Positions 50,552-58,496 of a stretch of DNA of 64,000 bases are shown one piece after another. The stretch comes from an uncultured Faecalibacterium sp. (GTDB lineage: Bacteria > Bacillota > Clostridia > Oscillospirales > Ruminococcaceae), in assembly GCA_934513205.1 (NCBI GenBank), contig CAKSWU010000007.1:20174-84173 (forward strand), in the 5' to 3' direction. Positions within the stretch are counted from its first letter, which is position 1. Every line of letters begins with the position of its first letter. Made by a program: the position numbers and the translations under genes. The notes under the pieces are model-generated. The model did no database searches and was not told the origin of the DNA. It saw nothing but the letters and a program-made list of their open reading frames with translations.

Positions 50552-51361
50552 TTAAATGTGCAGCACAAAGCGGTCCTGCGTTTTGCGGAACACCTGCAGA
50601 CCCACCACCATGGACAACACGGCGCAGATGCCGCAGACAAGGAACATATTCCCATCCAGCGGGATGCCCCACATCACCGTGCGGCGGAAGCCCGTGATGT
50701 ACCAGTACATCGGGTTCAGCTTGATGATCTGCTGCATGTTGAAGCCGCCGATGGAAAAGGTCATCTGGGTGGGGTCGTAGAAGATGGCGGAAAAATACAG
50801 CAGCGCGGTGATGAACACGCTCCAGATGTGCATGATGTCCCGGAAGAACACGGTCGCCGCCGCCAGAAACAGGCTGACGCCCAGACTGAAGAAGAACAAC
50901 GTCACCAGCGGGTACAGTGCCTCGATGAGGGTCAGGTGGAAGGGTGCCCCGGTGAAGATCATCACCAGCAGCAGCGCCACGAAGCTGAACACGCAGTTCA
51001 CCATGGCAAAGCAGCATTTTTCCAGCGGGAAGATATACTTGGGGATATACACCTTTTTCAGCAGCGGGGCGGCGCTGAGCACGCTGCTCATGCTGGTGGA
51101 GGTAGCCTCGTTGAAGAAGTTGAACAGCAGCTGACCGCACATCAGAAAGACGGCAAAGTTGTCGATGCCGCTGCCGCGCATATCCATCAGGCTGCTGAAC
51201 ACCGCCCAGTACACAAGGCACATCAGCAGCGGGTTCAAAACGCTCCACACCACGCCCAGCACGCTGCGGCGGTATTTCAGCTTGAAATCACGGCTTACAA
51301 GGTTCCACAGCAGATAGCGGTAGCGCCAGAAGCCGTTCCACATTGCTTTGAATTTTGCCAC
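50552..51361 (-). CDS. Polysaccharide-export ABC transporter permease (Wzm/TagG type)
   Basis: 269 residues, six helices, ABC-2 type. N-terminal LLWNLVSRDFKLKYRRSVLG is the conserved amphipathic coupling segment, followed by GVVWSVLNPLLMCLVYWAVF. It exports an undecaprenyl-linked glycan together with the ATPase at 49796. A ribosome site is not obvious; it starts 6 bases after the rfbC stop. Confidence 0.93.
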   Translation of the reverse strand: MAKFKAMWNGFWRYRYLLWNLVSRDFKLKYRRSVLGVVWSVLNPLLMCLVYWAVFSSLMDMRGSGIDNFAVFLMCGQLLFNFFNEATSTSMSSVLSAAPLLKKVYIPKYIFPLEKCCFAMVNCVFSFVALLLVMIFTGAPFHLTLIEALYPLVTLFFFSLGVSLFLAAATVFFRDIMHIWSVFITALLYFSAIFYDPTQMTFSIGGFNMQQIIKLNPMYWYITGFRRTVMWGIPLDGNMFLVCGICAVLSMVVGLQVFRKTQDRFVLHI

Positions 51362-51367
51362 GGGCGA

Positions 51368-51934
51368 TCACCACTTTTCAAAATATTCGAACTTCTGGGC
51401 GGCAAAGGGCTCGTGCAGCTTGTCCTTTGCGCTGGTCTTGTGCTCGCAGCCGCAGTCCGGCCACTGCACGTTCACGGTGGGGTCATCGTAGGGGATGCCG
51501 CCCTCGCTGGTGGGGTCGTAGACATCGGTGCACTTGTAGCAGAACTCTGCCACATCGCTCAGCACCAGAAAACCGTGGGCAAAGCCCTCCGGGATATAGA
51601 ACATCTTCTTGTTGTCCTCGGAAAGGGTCACGCCCACCCACTTGCCAAAGGTAGCGCTGTGGGGGCGGCAGTCCACGGCAACGTCATACACCTCGCCCTT
51701 GGTCACGCGCACCAGCTTGCCCTGCGTGTGGTTCTTCTGGAAGTGCAGCCCGCGCAGCACGCCCCGGGTGGAGCGGCTCTGGTTGTCCTGCACGAACTCC
51801 TTGTCGATGCCGGCAGCGGCAAACTGATCCTTCTGATAGGTCTCCATAAAATAGCCCCGGTCGTCACCGAACACCTGCGGCTCAATGACCACCACACCGG
51901 GGATCTCGGTCTGCGTAAATGTGAACTTGCCCAT
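51368..51934 (-). CDS. rfbC: dTDP-4-dehydrorhamnose 3,5-epimerase
   Basis: 188 residues, cupin fold. Marks: PQVFGDDRGYFMETY, catalytic RGVLRGLHFQ (His) and YIPEGFAHGFLVLSD. It makes dTDP-4-keto-L-rhamnose for surface glycans. The other rhamnose genes (rfbA, B, D) are not in the window. AGAGG precedes ATG 51934. First gene of the export operon. Confidence 0.95.
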   Translation of the reverse strand: MGKFTFTQTEIPGVVVIEPQVFGDDRGYFMETYQKDQFAAAGIDKEFVQDNQSRSTRGVLRGLHFQKNHTQGKLVRVTKGEVYDVAVDCRPHSATFGKWVGVTLSEDNKKMFYIPEGFAHGFLVLSDVAEFCYKCTDVYDPTSEGGIPYDDPTVNVQWPDCGCEHKTSAKDKLHEPFAAQKFEYFEKW

Positions 51935-51990
51935 ATTTTGTACCTCTCTTTTGTGAAGCTTTGTTATCTGGAAAAGTCTTTTTCAGGCTT

Positions 51991-53325
51991 TTACGCATGA
52001 TTTTCCGGCTTTCTGCACGCCTTGCGGCGCTTTTTGCGCCGGGTGGAAAGCCGCATTACAAGGAACGTCACCGCCGCAGCGGCTGCCGTAGACCCCAGCG
52101 ACACCCCCAGCAGCCAGAACGCCCGGCTCCGGGGCTGCACAGTCTTTGCCGCTTCCAGTTCCACGCCGGTGCTGCTTTCCAGCAGTTCGGCAAGGCCGGT
52201 GACCTCGGCCTTGACCCGGACACTGGCGTTCTCCTGCCGGGAGCCGCCCCGGACGGTGTACACCGCCCACAGCTCCGGTTTGGTGCCCAGCACCCAGGTC
52301 TCGGGCAGTTCCAGCGAGACGTCCACGTCTTTTGCGGTCAGCCCGTCTGCCAGCAGCAGCCGCACCCCGGGGTCCGACACCGTCACGGTGCCAAGGGTCT
52401 CGCCGCCGCCCGCCACCGGCAGCTGCGCGGTGATGCCCTGCGCAGGCAGGTCCGTGTAGCCGGTGAAGGTGGCAAACGCATCGTCCAGCAGAGTGCGCAC
52501 GTCGTTGTATTTGTCGGTGCTCAGCTGGCTTTCCATGGTGACGCAGATCAGCCGCACGCCGTTTTCCTCTGCCAGACAGACATAGCTGTACCGCGCAATG
52601 TTGGTGTAGCCCAGCTTGGAACCGCAAACGGACGGAATGCTGTACCGGTTGGAACCGATGCGGATCTTGTCCTGCTGGGAGAAGTAGCGGGTCACCGGCT
52701 GGACATTGGTGGGCTGCATGGTATAGATCTCGCTGCGGGTGAACACATCCTCAAACCCCGGCTGCTGCAGCGCCCAGCGCAAAATCTGCGCCATGTCATA
52801 GCAGCTGGTGTAGTGATCGTCCCCGCTGATGCCGTGCGGGTTGGAAAAGTGGGTGTGGATAAGCCCCAGCTCCTCCACCTTTGCATTCATCCTCTCCACG
52901 CCGTCCGCAATGGTGCCCCCGCCAACGTATTCCGCCAACAGGTTGGCTCCATCGTTGGCGCTTGCCATCTGGGTGGCGTAGAGGGCATCGACCAGCGGCA
53001 CCGCCTCGCCCTCGCGCAGAGCGATGTGGCTGGAATCGGTACCCGCCAGCGAGTAGACGTCCTCGTGGGTCACGGTCAGCTTTACATCGTCCCAGTCCCC
53101 CTGCGCTTTCTCGCAGGCAAGGCCAAGGGTCATCACCTTGGTGATGGAGGCCGGATGCAGTTCCTCGTCCATATTCTGCTGTGCCAGCACAAGGCCGGTG
53201 TCCGCATCCATGATGCAGTAGGCTCGTGTGGCAGAAAGAGCCGGGCCTGCCGCTGCTGCACCGGGTGCCATCACAGCACAGACCGCAAGCAGCACCGCAC
53301 ACAGCGCTGCGGGAAATTTCTTCAT
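51991..53325 (-). CDS. D-alanyl-D-alanine carboxypeptidase (S11, DacF-like)
   Basis: 444 residues. Signal peptide (FPAALCAVLLAVCAVMAPGA), SxxK motif in HPASITKVM near residue 61, SxN in MASANDGANLL, and a third box that reads SKLGYTN where KTG is usual. A beta-rich PBP5 C-terminal domain and a final membrane helix (LLGVSLGSTAAAAAVTFLV) with a basic tail follow. It trims pentapeptides outside the membrane. The promoter TTTTCA-17-TATACT lies at 53401-53373; the ribosome site is weak (GGAGAG). Assignment to DacF and not DacA is tentative. Confidence 0.92.
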   Translation of the reverse strand: MKKFPAALCAVLLAVCAVMAPGAAAAGPALSATRAYCIMDADTGLVLAQQNMDEELHPASITKVMTLGLACEKAQGDWDDVKLTVTHEDVYSLAGTDSSHIALREGEAVPLVDALYATQMASANDGANLLAEYVGGGTIADGVERMNAKVEELGLIHTHFSNPHGISGDDHYTSCYDMAQILRWALQQPGFEDVFTRSEIYTMQPTNVQPVTRYFSQQDKIRIGSNRYSIPSVCGSKLGYTNIARYSYVCLAEENGVRLICVTMESQLSTDKYNDVRTLLDDAFATFTGYTDLPAQGITAQLPVAGGGETLGTVTVSDPGVRLLLADGLTAKDVDVSLELPETWVLGTKPELWAVYTVRGGSRQENASVRVKAEVTGLAELLESSTGVELEAAKTVQPRSRAFWLLGVSLGSTAAAAAVTFLVMRLSTRRKKRRKACRKPENHA

Positions 53326-53372
53326 CTGCTACTCTCCGCTTTTCAGTTTCATGCCGACAAGGCATCATTGGA

Positions 53373-53401
53373 AGTATACCACATTTTCTCCCCGCTGAAA
53401 A
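53373..53401 (-). promoter_or_regulatory. Promoter of the carboxypeptidase gene
   Basis: Minus-strand TTTTCA (53401-53396), 17-base spacer, TATACT (53378-53373). Confidence 0.55.
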
Positions 53402-53498
53402 GACATTTGCCCATTCCTTCACAGGAATCCCTTTTTGCAGCCCGGTCCGGTGCAGGCAGTCTTTTCCCCTTGGGGAAGTCTGTTTCTGCCGTCAAAGC

Positions 53499-54101
53499 CT
53501 ATCTGCCCGCACCCATTCCCGGTCCCAGCAGCACCGGCTGCATCTGCCGTCCTGCCAGTGCCGCGTCCAGCGCTGCCGGCAGGCGGGAGAAGTCCGCCTT
53601 CAGGCTGTTGGGCTTTGCCGCCGGGTCGTCCTGCCCGTAGGGCACAAAAAAGAAGTGCTTGCGCTGGAGCAGCCGGGCCATGTTCTCGCCGGAGGCTCCA
53701 AGGCCATCGTTGGTGGACACCGCCAGCACCACCGGACGCCCCGTCCGCAGCAGGCTTTTGGCAGCCAGCGTCACCGGTGTGTCAGAAAGCCCTGTCGCCA
53801 GCCGCGCCAGCGTGGCGCCGGTGCAAGGGGCGATCACCAGTGCCTGTGCCAGCTGCCGGGGGCCCAGCGGTTCCACCGCCTGCAGTGTGTCCCGCACCGG
53901 GTTGCCGGAAAGGCGTTCCAGCTGCTGTTTCCAGTGTTTTCCGGTGCCAAAGCGGGTGTCCTGCCCCGCCGCAAAGCTCATCACCGGCAGCAGCTCCCAC
54001 CCCTGCCGGACCAGCTGTTCCGCCGCCCGCAGTGCCGGGTCCAGCGTGCAGAAGCTGCCGCAGACCGCAAAGCCGATGCAGCCTTTTTTGTTGCTGTTCA
54101 T
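53499..54101 (-). CDS. dpaB: Dipicolinate synthase subunit B (flavoprotein)
   Basis: 200 residues, flavodoxin/HFCD-like fold. IGFAVCGSFCTLDPALRAAE at the N-terminus, VIAPCTGATLARLATGLSDT and AVSTNDGLGASGENMARLLQ are marks of SpoVFB. With DpaA it makes dipicolinic acid from a lysine-pathway intermediate during sporulation. ATG 54101 overlaps the dpaA stop as ATGA, and GGAGGAGAG precedes it. Confidence 0.93.
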   Translation of the reverse strand: MNSNKKGCIGFAVCGSFCTLDPALRAAEQLVRQGWELLPVMSFAAGQDTRFGTGKHWKQQLERLSGNPVRDTLQAVEPLGPRQLAQALVIAPCTGATLARLATGLSDTPVTLAAKSLLRTGRPVVLAVSTNDGLGASGENMARLLQRKHFFFVPYGQDDPAAKPNSLKADFSRLPAALDAALAGRQMQPVLLGPGMGAGR

Positions 54102-54892
54102 GGTCTCTCCTCCCGCTCGCGCATGATGGTCAGCACAGTGCGCGCCAGCACCTGCCCCGCTGTTTCCGGGGCGCAGACGGCCGGCAGACGCAGGGCATGG
54201 ACTGCCCGGTGTCCCAGCCGCCGGGCGGCGTCAAAGTCTGTGCCGCCGGGCTTTGATGCCAGATCCACGATCCGGCTCCCGGGCGGCATCGCCGCCAGAA
54301 CCGCTGCCGTCAGCACCGGCGCAGGGATGGTGTTCACCACCGTATCAAACGCCGGGGCCAGCGCATCCAGACAGCAAAGCGCTGCGCTGTGCATCCCAAG
54401 ACTTTCTGCCAGTGCCCGCTGTTCCGCGTGGCGGGCGCAGACGGTCACCTTCATGCCCAGCGCCGTCAGGCGCACCCCCAGTGCCTGCCCCACCGGGCCA
54501 AACCCCAGAAGCAGCAGCGTTCCGCCCCACAGCGTCCGGGTGCGCTGCTGCAAAAGGATGCCGATGCAGCCCTCTGCCGTGGGCACGGCGTTGTACACCG
54601 CCAGCTCCGGCCGGGCGGCGTAATCCACCAGTTCCACCCCAGCCGCCCGGGCAAGGTCCATCGCCCTGTCCGACACCCTGCCGCCCAGCACCAGCGCGCC
54701 GGGCTTTGCTGTGCACAGCAGCGTTTCCAGTGGGATGCCGCATTCTTCCAGCGGCAAAGGCAGCAGGATGCAGTCTGCCTGCGCCGCCTGCCCGGCTCCG
54801 CCCACCGCATAGCCTGCCCGCGCCAGCGCCCGGCCCGCCGCCTGCTGCCGTGCATCGGTACCCACCACCGCAAACCGCTTTGTCTGCCCCAT
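54098..54892 (-). CDS. dpaA: Dipicolinate synthase subunit A (NAD(P)H oxidoreductase)
   Basis: 264 residues, somewhat short for the family (about 290). N-terminal FAVVGTDARQQAAGRALARA, central Rossmann loop LLLGFGPVGQALGVRLTALG, and VDLASKPGGTDFDAARRLGH typical of SpoVFA. GGGGAGG precedes ATG 54892. No other sporulation gene lies in the window, so retention of an intact pair is notable if the organism does not form spores. Confidence 0.93.
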   Translation of the reverse strand: MGQTKRFAVVGTDARQQAAGRALARAGYAVGGAGQAAQADCILLPLPLEECGIPLETLLCTAKPGALVLGGRVSDRAMDLARAAGVELVDYAARPELAVYNAVPTAEGCIGILLQQRTRTLWGGTLLLLGFGPVGQALGVRLTALGMKVTVCARHAEQRALAESLGMHSAALCCLDALAPAFDTVVNTIPAPVLTAAVLAAMPPGSRIVDLASKPGGTDFDAARRLGHRAVHALRLPAVCAPETAGQVLARTVLTIMREREERP

Positions 54893-54966
54893 GCCATCCC
54901 CTCCCCTTTTCCGTTGTGCGCCATCCTATGCAGGAAGATAAAAATGCGTGAGGGGGACAATTTTGA

Positions 54967-55066
54967 ATGGCCTCCGCTTGCGCTCTGGCCATATTCAGCG
55001 GAATGATTATTTTAAATTTCGGGTTTCAGGAAAGTCTGCGGACTTTCCTGAAACCCATTTTCACGG
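54967..55066 (+). repeat. Two-hairpin element, copy C
   Basis: Hairpin 1 atggcc (54967-54972) / ggccat (54987-54992), linker agcggaatgattattttaaa, hairpin 2 gggtttcaggaaag / ctttcctgaaaccc with apex TCTGCGGA, tail attttcacg. No plus-strand gene ends here, so this copy is not needed as a terminator. Confidence 0.75.
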
Positions 55067-55132
55067 GAGGAGTCGTAACGGCAAACGGCATTTGCAGCGC
55101 CTGCTTCCTGTGGAAGCGGCGGCGCGGGGGTA

Positions 55133-55301
55133 GCGTCCTAGCCCTCTCAGTCTTTGCTTCGCAAATCCAGCTCTCCCAAGGGGAGAGCCCTTGGCATGGC
55201 GGGAAAGTTTCCGGTAGAACCGCAAAGTGACCGGTTTCGCCACCCCCGCTCCCCTTGGGGGAGCTGCCGCCGTAGCGGCTGAGGGGGTACAGATGGAGGA
55301 C
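55133..55301. mobile_element. MITE-like repeat, copy 3 (degenerate right end)
   Basis: Left end gcgtcctagccctctcag (55133-55150) and the inner palindrome ctctcccaaggggagag (55172) match the other copies; the right end (gctgagggggtacagatgga from 55278) is decayed. Confidence 0.6.
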
Positions 55302-55590
55302 CGAGAAAAAATCGTTGAGCGAAGCGGCTAGATTTTTTCCGGTCCGACTTCCTCTTTGGGGTCTGAAAGGGGCGAGCAGCCCCTTTCTCGTGGGTCCAGC
55401 GCGTCGAAATCGCTGGCACTTTTCTGGTTCTCTTTTGGTGGCAAAAGAGAACATCCCCCGGCGGCGATGCATTTTGCAAAAGGCATCAAGCCTGCCCCAC
55501 GCGAAAACGCTCTGCGCAGGATACGCTTTTCTGGTTCTCTTTGGACGGCAGGATAGAGCGTTCTTTCCCGTCATCGCCGGTCTCCCAACA
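55302..55590. other. Non-coding repeat-rich stretch
   Basis: Contains a hairpin of gaaaaaatc / gattttttcc near 55308-55344 and the phrase cttttctggttctcttt twice (55419 and 55531), with gcaaaagagaa completing a hairpin with the first. No ribosome-site-supported gene on either strand. Likely remnants of further repeats. Confidence 0.45.
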
Positions 55591-55635
55591 AAAAACTCCC
55601 CCGGCAGCTGCCGGAGGAGCTTTGGTTTTTATTCA
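55590..55635 (-). terminator. Terminator of the ECF S-component transcript
   Basis: Minus-strand stem from aaagctcctccggcagctgc and its complement, then a T run (aaaaaa at 55594 on the plus strand). Confidence 0.7.
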
Positions 55636-55676
55636 GAACATGGACGCGCCGCCCTGACTTTCAGCACAGTCCTTTT

Positions 55677-56273
55677 TTACTTGACGAACTTGTCCACGGC
55701 ACGGGCCACGATGCCGCCCAGAATGCCGGACACCAGAAATTCGGCTACGCCCTGCACGCCCACCAGCAGCACCACGAACATGAAGGGGTTCGCAGCGCCC
55801 TTGACGGACACCAGATTCTGCACATAGTCGCAGCCGTAGAAGGCCAGCACGATGTAGCCCATGAAGAACAGGGTGTTCAGGGCCGGGGCGCACATGGCAC
55901 TGAGAATGTAGCTCCAGGTGCGGGACTTGTCCAGCTTCTTCAGGCCGGAGAAGATCAGGCCGCAGCACAGGCCCATCAGCACACGCATGCCCACGCACAG
56001 GATGAAGGTGTTGACCGGGCTGACCTGGAGCAGTGCGCCGGTCATGGCAGATGCGCCGGTGATGGCATCGTAGAAGCTCACTGCGCCAAACACGCCGCCC
56101 AGCAGCGCGCCCACAGCGGGGCCCATGGTGATGGCACCCACAGCGATGGGAAGGGTCAGAAAGCTCATGTACAGCGGGCCCATGGGCACACTGCCCAGAC
56201 CGACAAGCTTCATCACCAGTTCAATGGCCACCAGCAGTGCCACACGAGTAAGAGTTTTGGTATTTTTCATCAT
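55677..56273 (-). CDS. ECF transporter S component (vitamin/precursor uptake)
   Basis: 198 residues with six hydrophobic segments. The first helix TKTLTRVALLVAIELVMKL and the GPLYMSFLTLPIAVGAITMG / PAVGALLGGVFGAVSF pair are typical of S components of energy-coupling-factor importers. No A/A'/T genes are present, so it would use a shared module. It sits near the oxidoreductase, coaX and coaBC, so pantothenate or another CoA-related compound is an attractive guess. ATG 56273 has AGGAGG 8 bases upstream; ATG 56270 is also possible. Confidence 0.85.
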   Translation of the reverse strand: MMKNTKTLTRVALLVAIELVMKLVGLGSVPMGPLYMSFLTLPIAVGAITMGPAVGALLGGVFGAVSFYDAITGASAMTGALLQVSPVNTFILCVGMRVLMGLCCGLIFSGLKKLDKSRTWSYILSAMCAPALNTLFFMGYIVLAFYGCDYVQNLVSVKGAANPFMFVVLLVGVQGVAEFLVSGILGGIVARAVDKFVK

Positions 56274-56421
56274 TCGATTTTCCTCCTGCTGCCGTTCCGC
56301 CCTTTTTTGTCGGATACGGCGCAAACCTGCCCGCTCTATGCGGGTTTTGGGTGAATATTCAAACCTTTGGAACGCGTTTTGTCAGGGCGTGTTCCCACGG
56401 GAATGGCATAAAAAATAAGGT

Positions 56422-57399
56422 TCAGTCGCAGGGAAAGCGCAGCCCCGCCGAGCGGCGGGCCACCGTCAGCACCCGGCTGACCGCAATGGTGGTATCCTGC
56501 ATCCTGGCGCACAGCTCCTGATCGCCGTTTTCCATGGCACGGGCAAAGGCTTCGAACTCTGCTGCCTGACGGGGACGCCCGCCGTTGAGGTTGTAGTGCT
56601 CTTCCTTGCCCTGATGGGGGTGGAAGGTGATGCCGCCGCAGAAGTTCGGGGTGGATTTCTGCACAAGATATCCCTTGGTGCCCTGGATCAGGCACCGGCA
56701 GGGGGATGCGCTGTCCTTGGCGGCAATGCTCACCGCCCGGAAGCCGCTGTACTCCATGGTCAGCACCCCGCTGGTGTCAATGCCCCGCTCCATGTTGGCG
56801 GTGTACTGCACCTGATTCGGCTCTCCGAACAGTCCCACGATGTAGCTTGCGTTGTACACCCCCAGATCCATCAGCGCGCCGCCGGCGCACGCCGGGTCGA
56901 ACACCGGCGGGGTCTGCCCGGCACAGAAGTCATCATACCGGCTGGAATACTGGCTGAAATTGCACTGCACCAGCTTCACGCTGCCCACCCGGGGCAAAAG
57001 CTCCCGCAGTTTTGCATAGTTTGCAAGGTACTGGGTGGTCATGGCCTCGAAAAGGAACACCTTTTTGCGCCGCGCCAGCTGCACCAGTTCTTCGGTCTGC
57101 GTCGCCGTGGGGGCCATGGGCTTTTCCACAATGACATGGCGGCCCGCCTCCAGCGCAATGCGGGCGTAGCGCACATGCTGAAGGTTCGGCACCGCGATAT
57201 AGACCGCATCCACCCACTGAAGCAGCTCCAGATAGTTGGTGGTATGCTGGGGCACGCCGTACTGCCCGCACAGCTCCTGCGCCAGCGGGGCGCTGCGGGG
57301 CGTCGAGCAGACAGCCTGCACCGTAAAGGGCCCGTGCTCCACGAGCCACGGCAAAAATTCCTGCACGATTTTGCCCGTGCCAAGAATGCCTAGTTTCAT
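56422..57399 (-). CDS. Gfo/Idh/MocA-family oxidoreductase
   Basis: 325 residues. N-terminal Rossmann fold (LGILGTGKIVQEFLPWLVEH), the family motif VIVEKPMAPTATQTEELVQL with the catalytic Lys of EKP, and a C-terminal beta sheet domain (GGALMDLGVYNASYIVGLFG). These enzymes oxidise or reduce sugars and related compounds with NAD(P). GGGAGA precedes ATG 57399. The gene lies 23 bases after coaX on the same strand, so they are probably cotranscribed. Substrate unknown. Confidence 0.92.
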   Translation of the reverse strand: MKLGILGTGKIVQEFLPWLVEHGPFTVQAVCSTPRSAPLAQELCGQYGVPQHTTNYLELLQWVDAVYIAVPNLQHVRYARIALEAGRHVIVEKPMAPTATQTEELVQLARRKKVFLFEAMTTQYLANYAKLRELLPRVGSVKLVQCNFSQYSSRYDDFCAGQTPPVFDPACAGGALMDLGVYNASYIVGLFGEPNQVQYTANMERGIDTSGVLTMEYSGFRAVSIAAKDSASPCRCLIQGTKGYLVQKSTPNFCGGITFHPHQGKEEHYNLNGGRPRQAAEFEAFARAMENGDQELCARMQDTTIAVSRVLTVARRSAGLRFPCD

Positions 57400-57422
57400 T
57401 CGATTCTCCCTGTTCTTCTGTC

Positions 57423-58322
57423 TCAGCCCACCAGAGCCTCCGGCTCCTGCTGGAAACGGCTGCGCTTTTTGGGGTACGGATGCTGCTTTGCATGGGCGTG
57501 CTGGTTCTGCGGGCCCTGCCGCTTCCCGCCGCCGGAGCGGTTCGGGTTTTGGGGTGCGTTGAACTGGTACAGCAGTGCCAGCCCTTTCATCAGCATCTCC
57601 GGGTCATAGGTCAGCGGGTGGCGGCACAGCGGGGTGACATACTTTGCCAGTCCCCCCGTGACCACCAGCGAGACCGGACGCCCCAGTTCTTCCTCAATGC
57701 GCTGCACCATGCCGTCAATGAGCACCGCCGAGCCCATCACCGAGCCGGACAGCATACACTTTTCGGTATTGGTGCCGATGGCGCTTTTGGGGGAGCCCAG
57801 ATGCACCTGTGGCAGCTGGGCGCAGCGTTCACCCAGTGCGCGCAGCCCGGTGGAAAGCCCCGGGCAGATGACGCCGCCCCGGAACACCCGGTCCTCGTCC
57901 ACCACATTGAAGGTTGTGGCGGTGCCAAGGTCCACCGTGACCACCGGCAGGGGAAAGTTTGCGGCAGCGTAGGCCGCATCCACCAGCCGGTCTTTGCCCA
58001 CGGCACCCGGCTCATCCACCCCCATGGTCAGCCCGGTGCGGATGTCCGGCGACACGATGACCGGTTTTTTCCCGGTGTAGTGACGGGCGCACTCCGCCAG
58101 TGCCCCGGTGATCTGGGGCACCACGCTGGTCAGCACCGCGCCCTCGAACCGCATGGGACGCTCCGGATGACGCCGGTGCGAAAAAATTTTGTCCATTTCG
58201 GCACGATACTCTGCAGCCGTGCGGGTGCGCACCGTGTCCATGCGCGCCACAAAGCATACACGTCCGTCCCGAATGCCCCCAAGGGCGACGGTGGTGTTGC
58301 CTATATCAATGGCTAAGATCAT
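57423..58322 (-). CDS. coaX: Type III pantothenate kinase
   Basis: 299 residues against about 255-260 for the family. N-terminal ILAIDIGNTTVALGG (phosphate loop), TGLTMGVDEPGAVGKDRLVD (catalytic Asp region), TVDLGTATTFNVVD and GGVICPGLSTGLRALGERCA. The extra ~40 C-terminal residues are basic and Gln/Pro/His-rich (SGGGKRQGPQNQHAHAKQHP), probably disordered. First step of CoA synthesis. ATG 58322 has AAGGAAAG upstream. coaBC diverges from it, so both are served by the 175-base intergenic region. Confidence 0.95.
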   Translation of the reverse strand: MILAIDIGNTTVALGGIRDGRVCFVARMDTVRTRTAAEYRAEMDKIFSHRRHPERPMRFEGAVLTSVVPQITGALAECARHYTGKKPVIVSPDIRTGLTMGVDEPGAVGKDRLVDAAYAAANFPLPVVTVDLGTATTFNVVDEDRVFRGGVICPGLSTGLRALGERCAQLPQVHLGSPKSAIGTNTEKCMLSGSVMGSAVLIDGMVQRIEEELGRPVSLVVTGGLAKYVTPLCRHPLTYDPEMLMKGLALLYQFNAPQNPNRSGGGKRQGPQNQHAHAKQHPYPKKRSRFQQEPEALVG

Positions 58323-58420
58323 AATTTGCTTTCCTTTTTTGTAAAAGGCTTGTCCGTTCTTTGTCAAGCTGTATTTTACCGCATTTTGGTCCGAGATACA
58401 AGTTCCCTGCAAAGATTTTG

Positions 58421-58449
58421 TTGTGCTGGCGGAACTTTTGCATTATACT
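58421..58449 (+). promoter_or_regulatory. coaBC promoter
   Basis: TTGTGC (58421-58426), 17-base spacer, TATACT (58444-58449), about 50 bases before the ATG. Confidence 0.65.
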
Positions 58450-58496
58450 AGGGGAAGATATGTGGAAACAGTATGTTTTTGCAGGAGGTTTGACCA

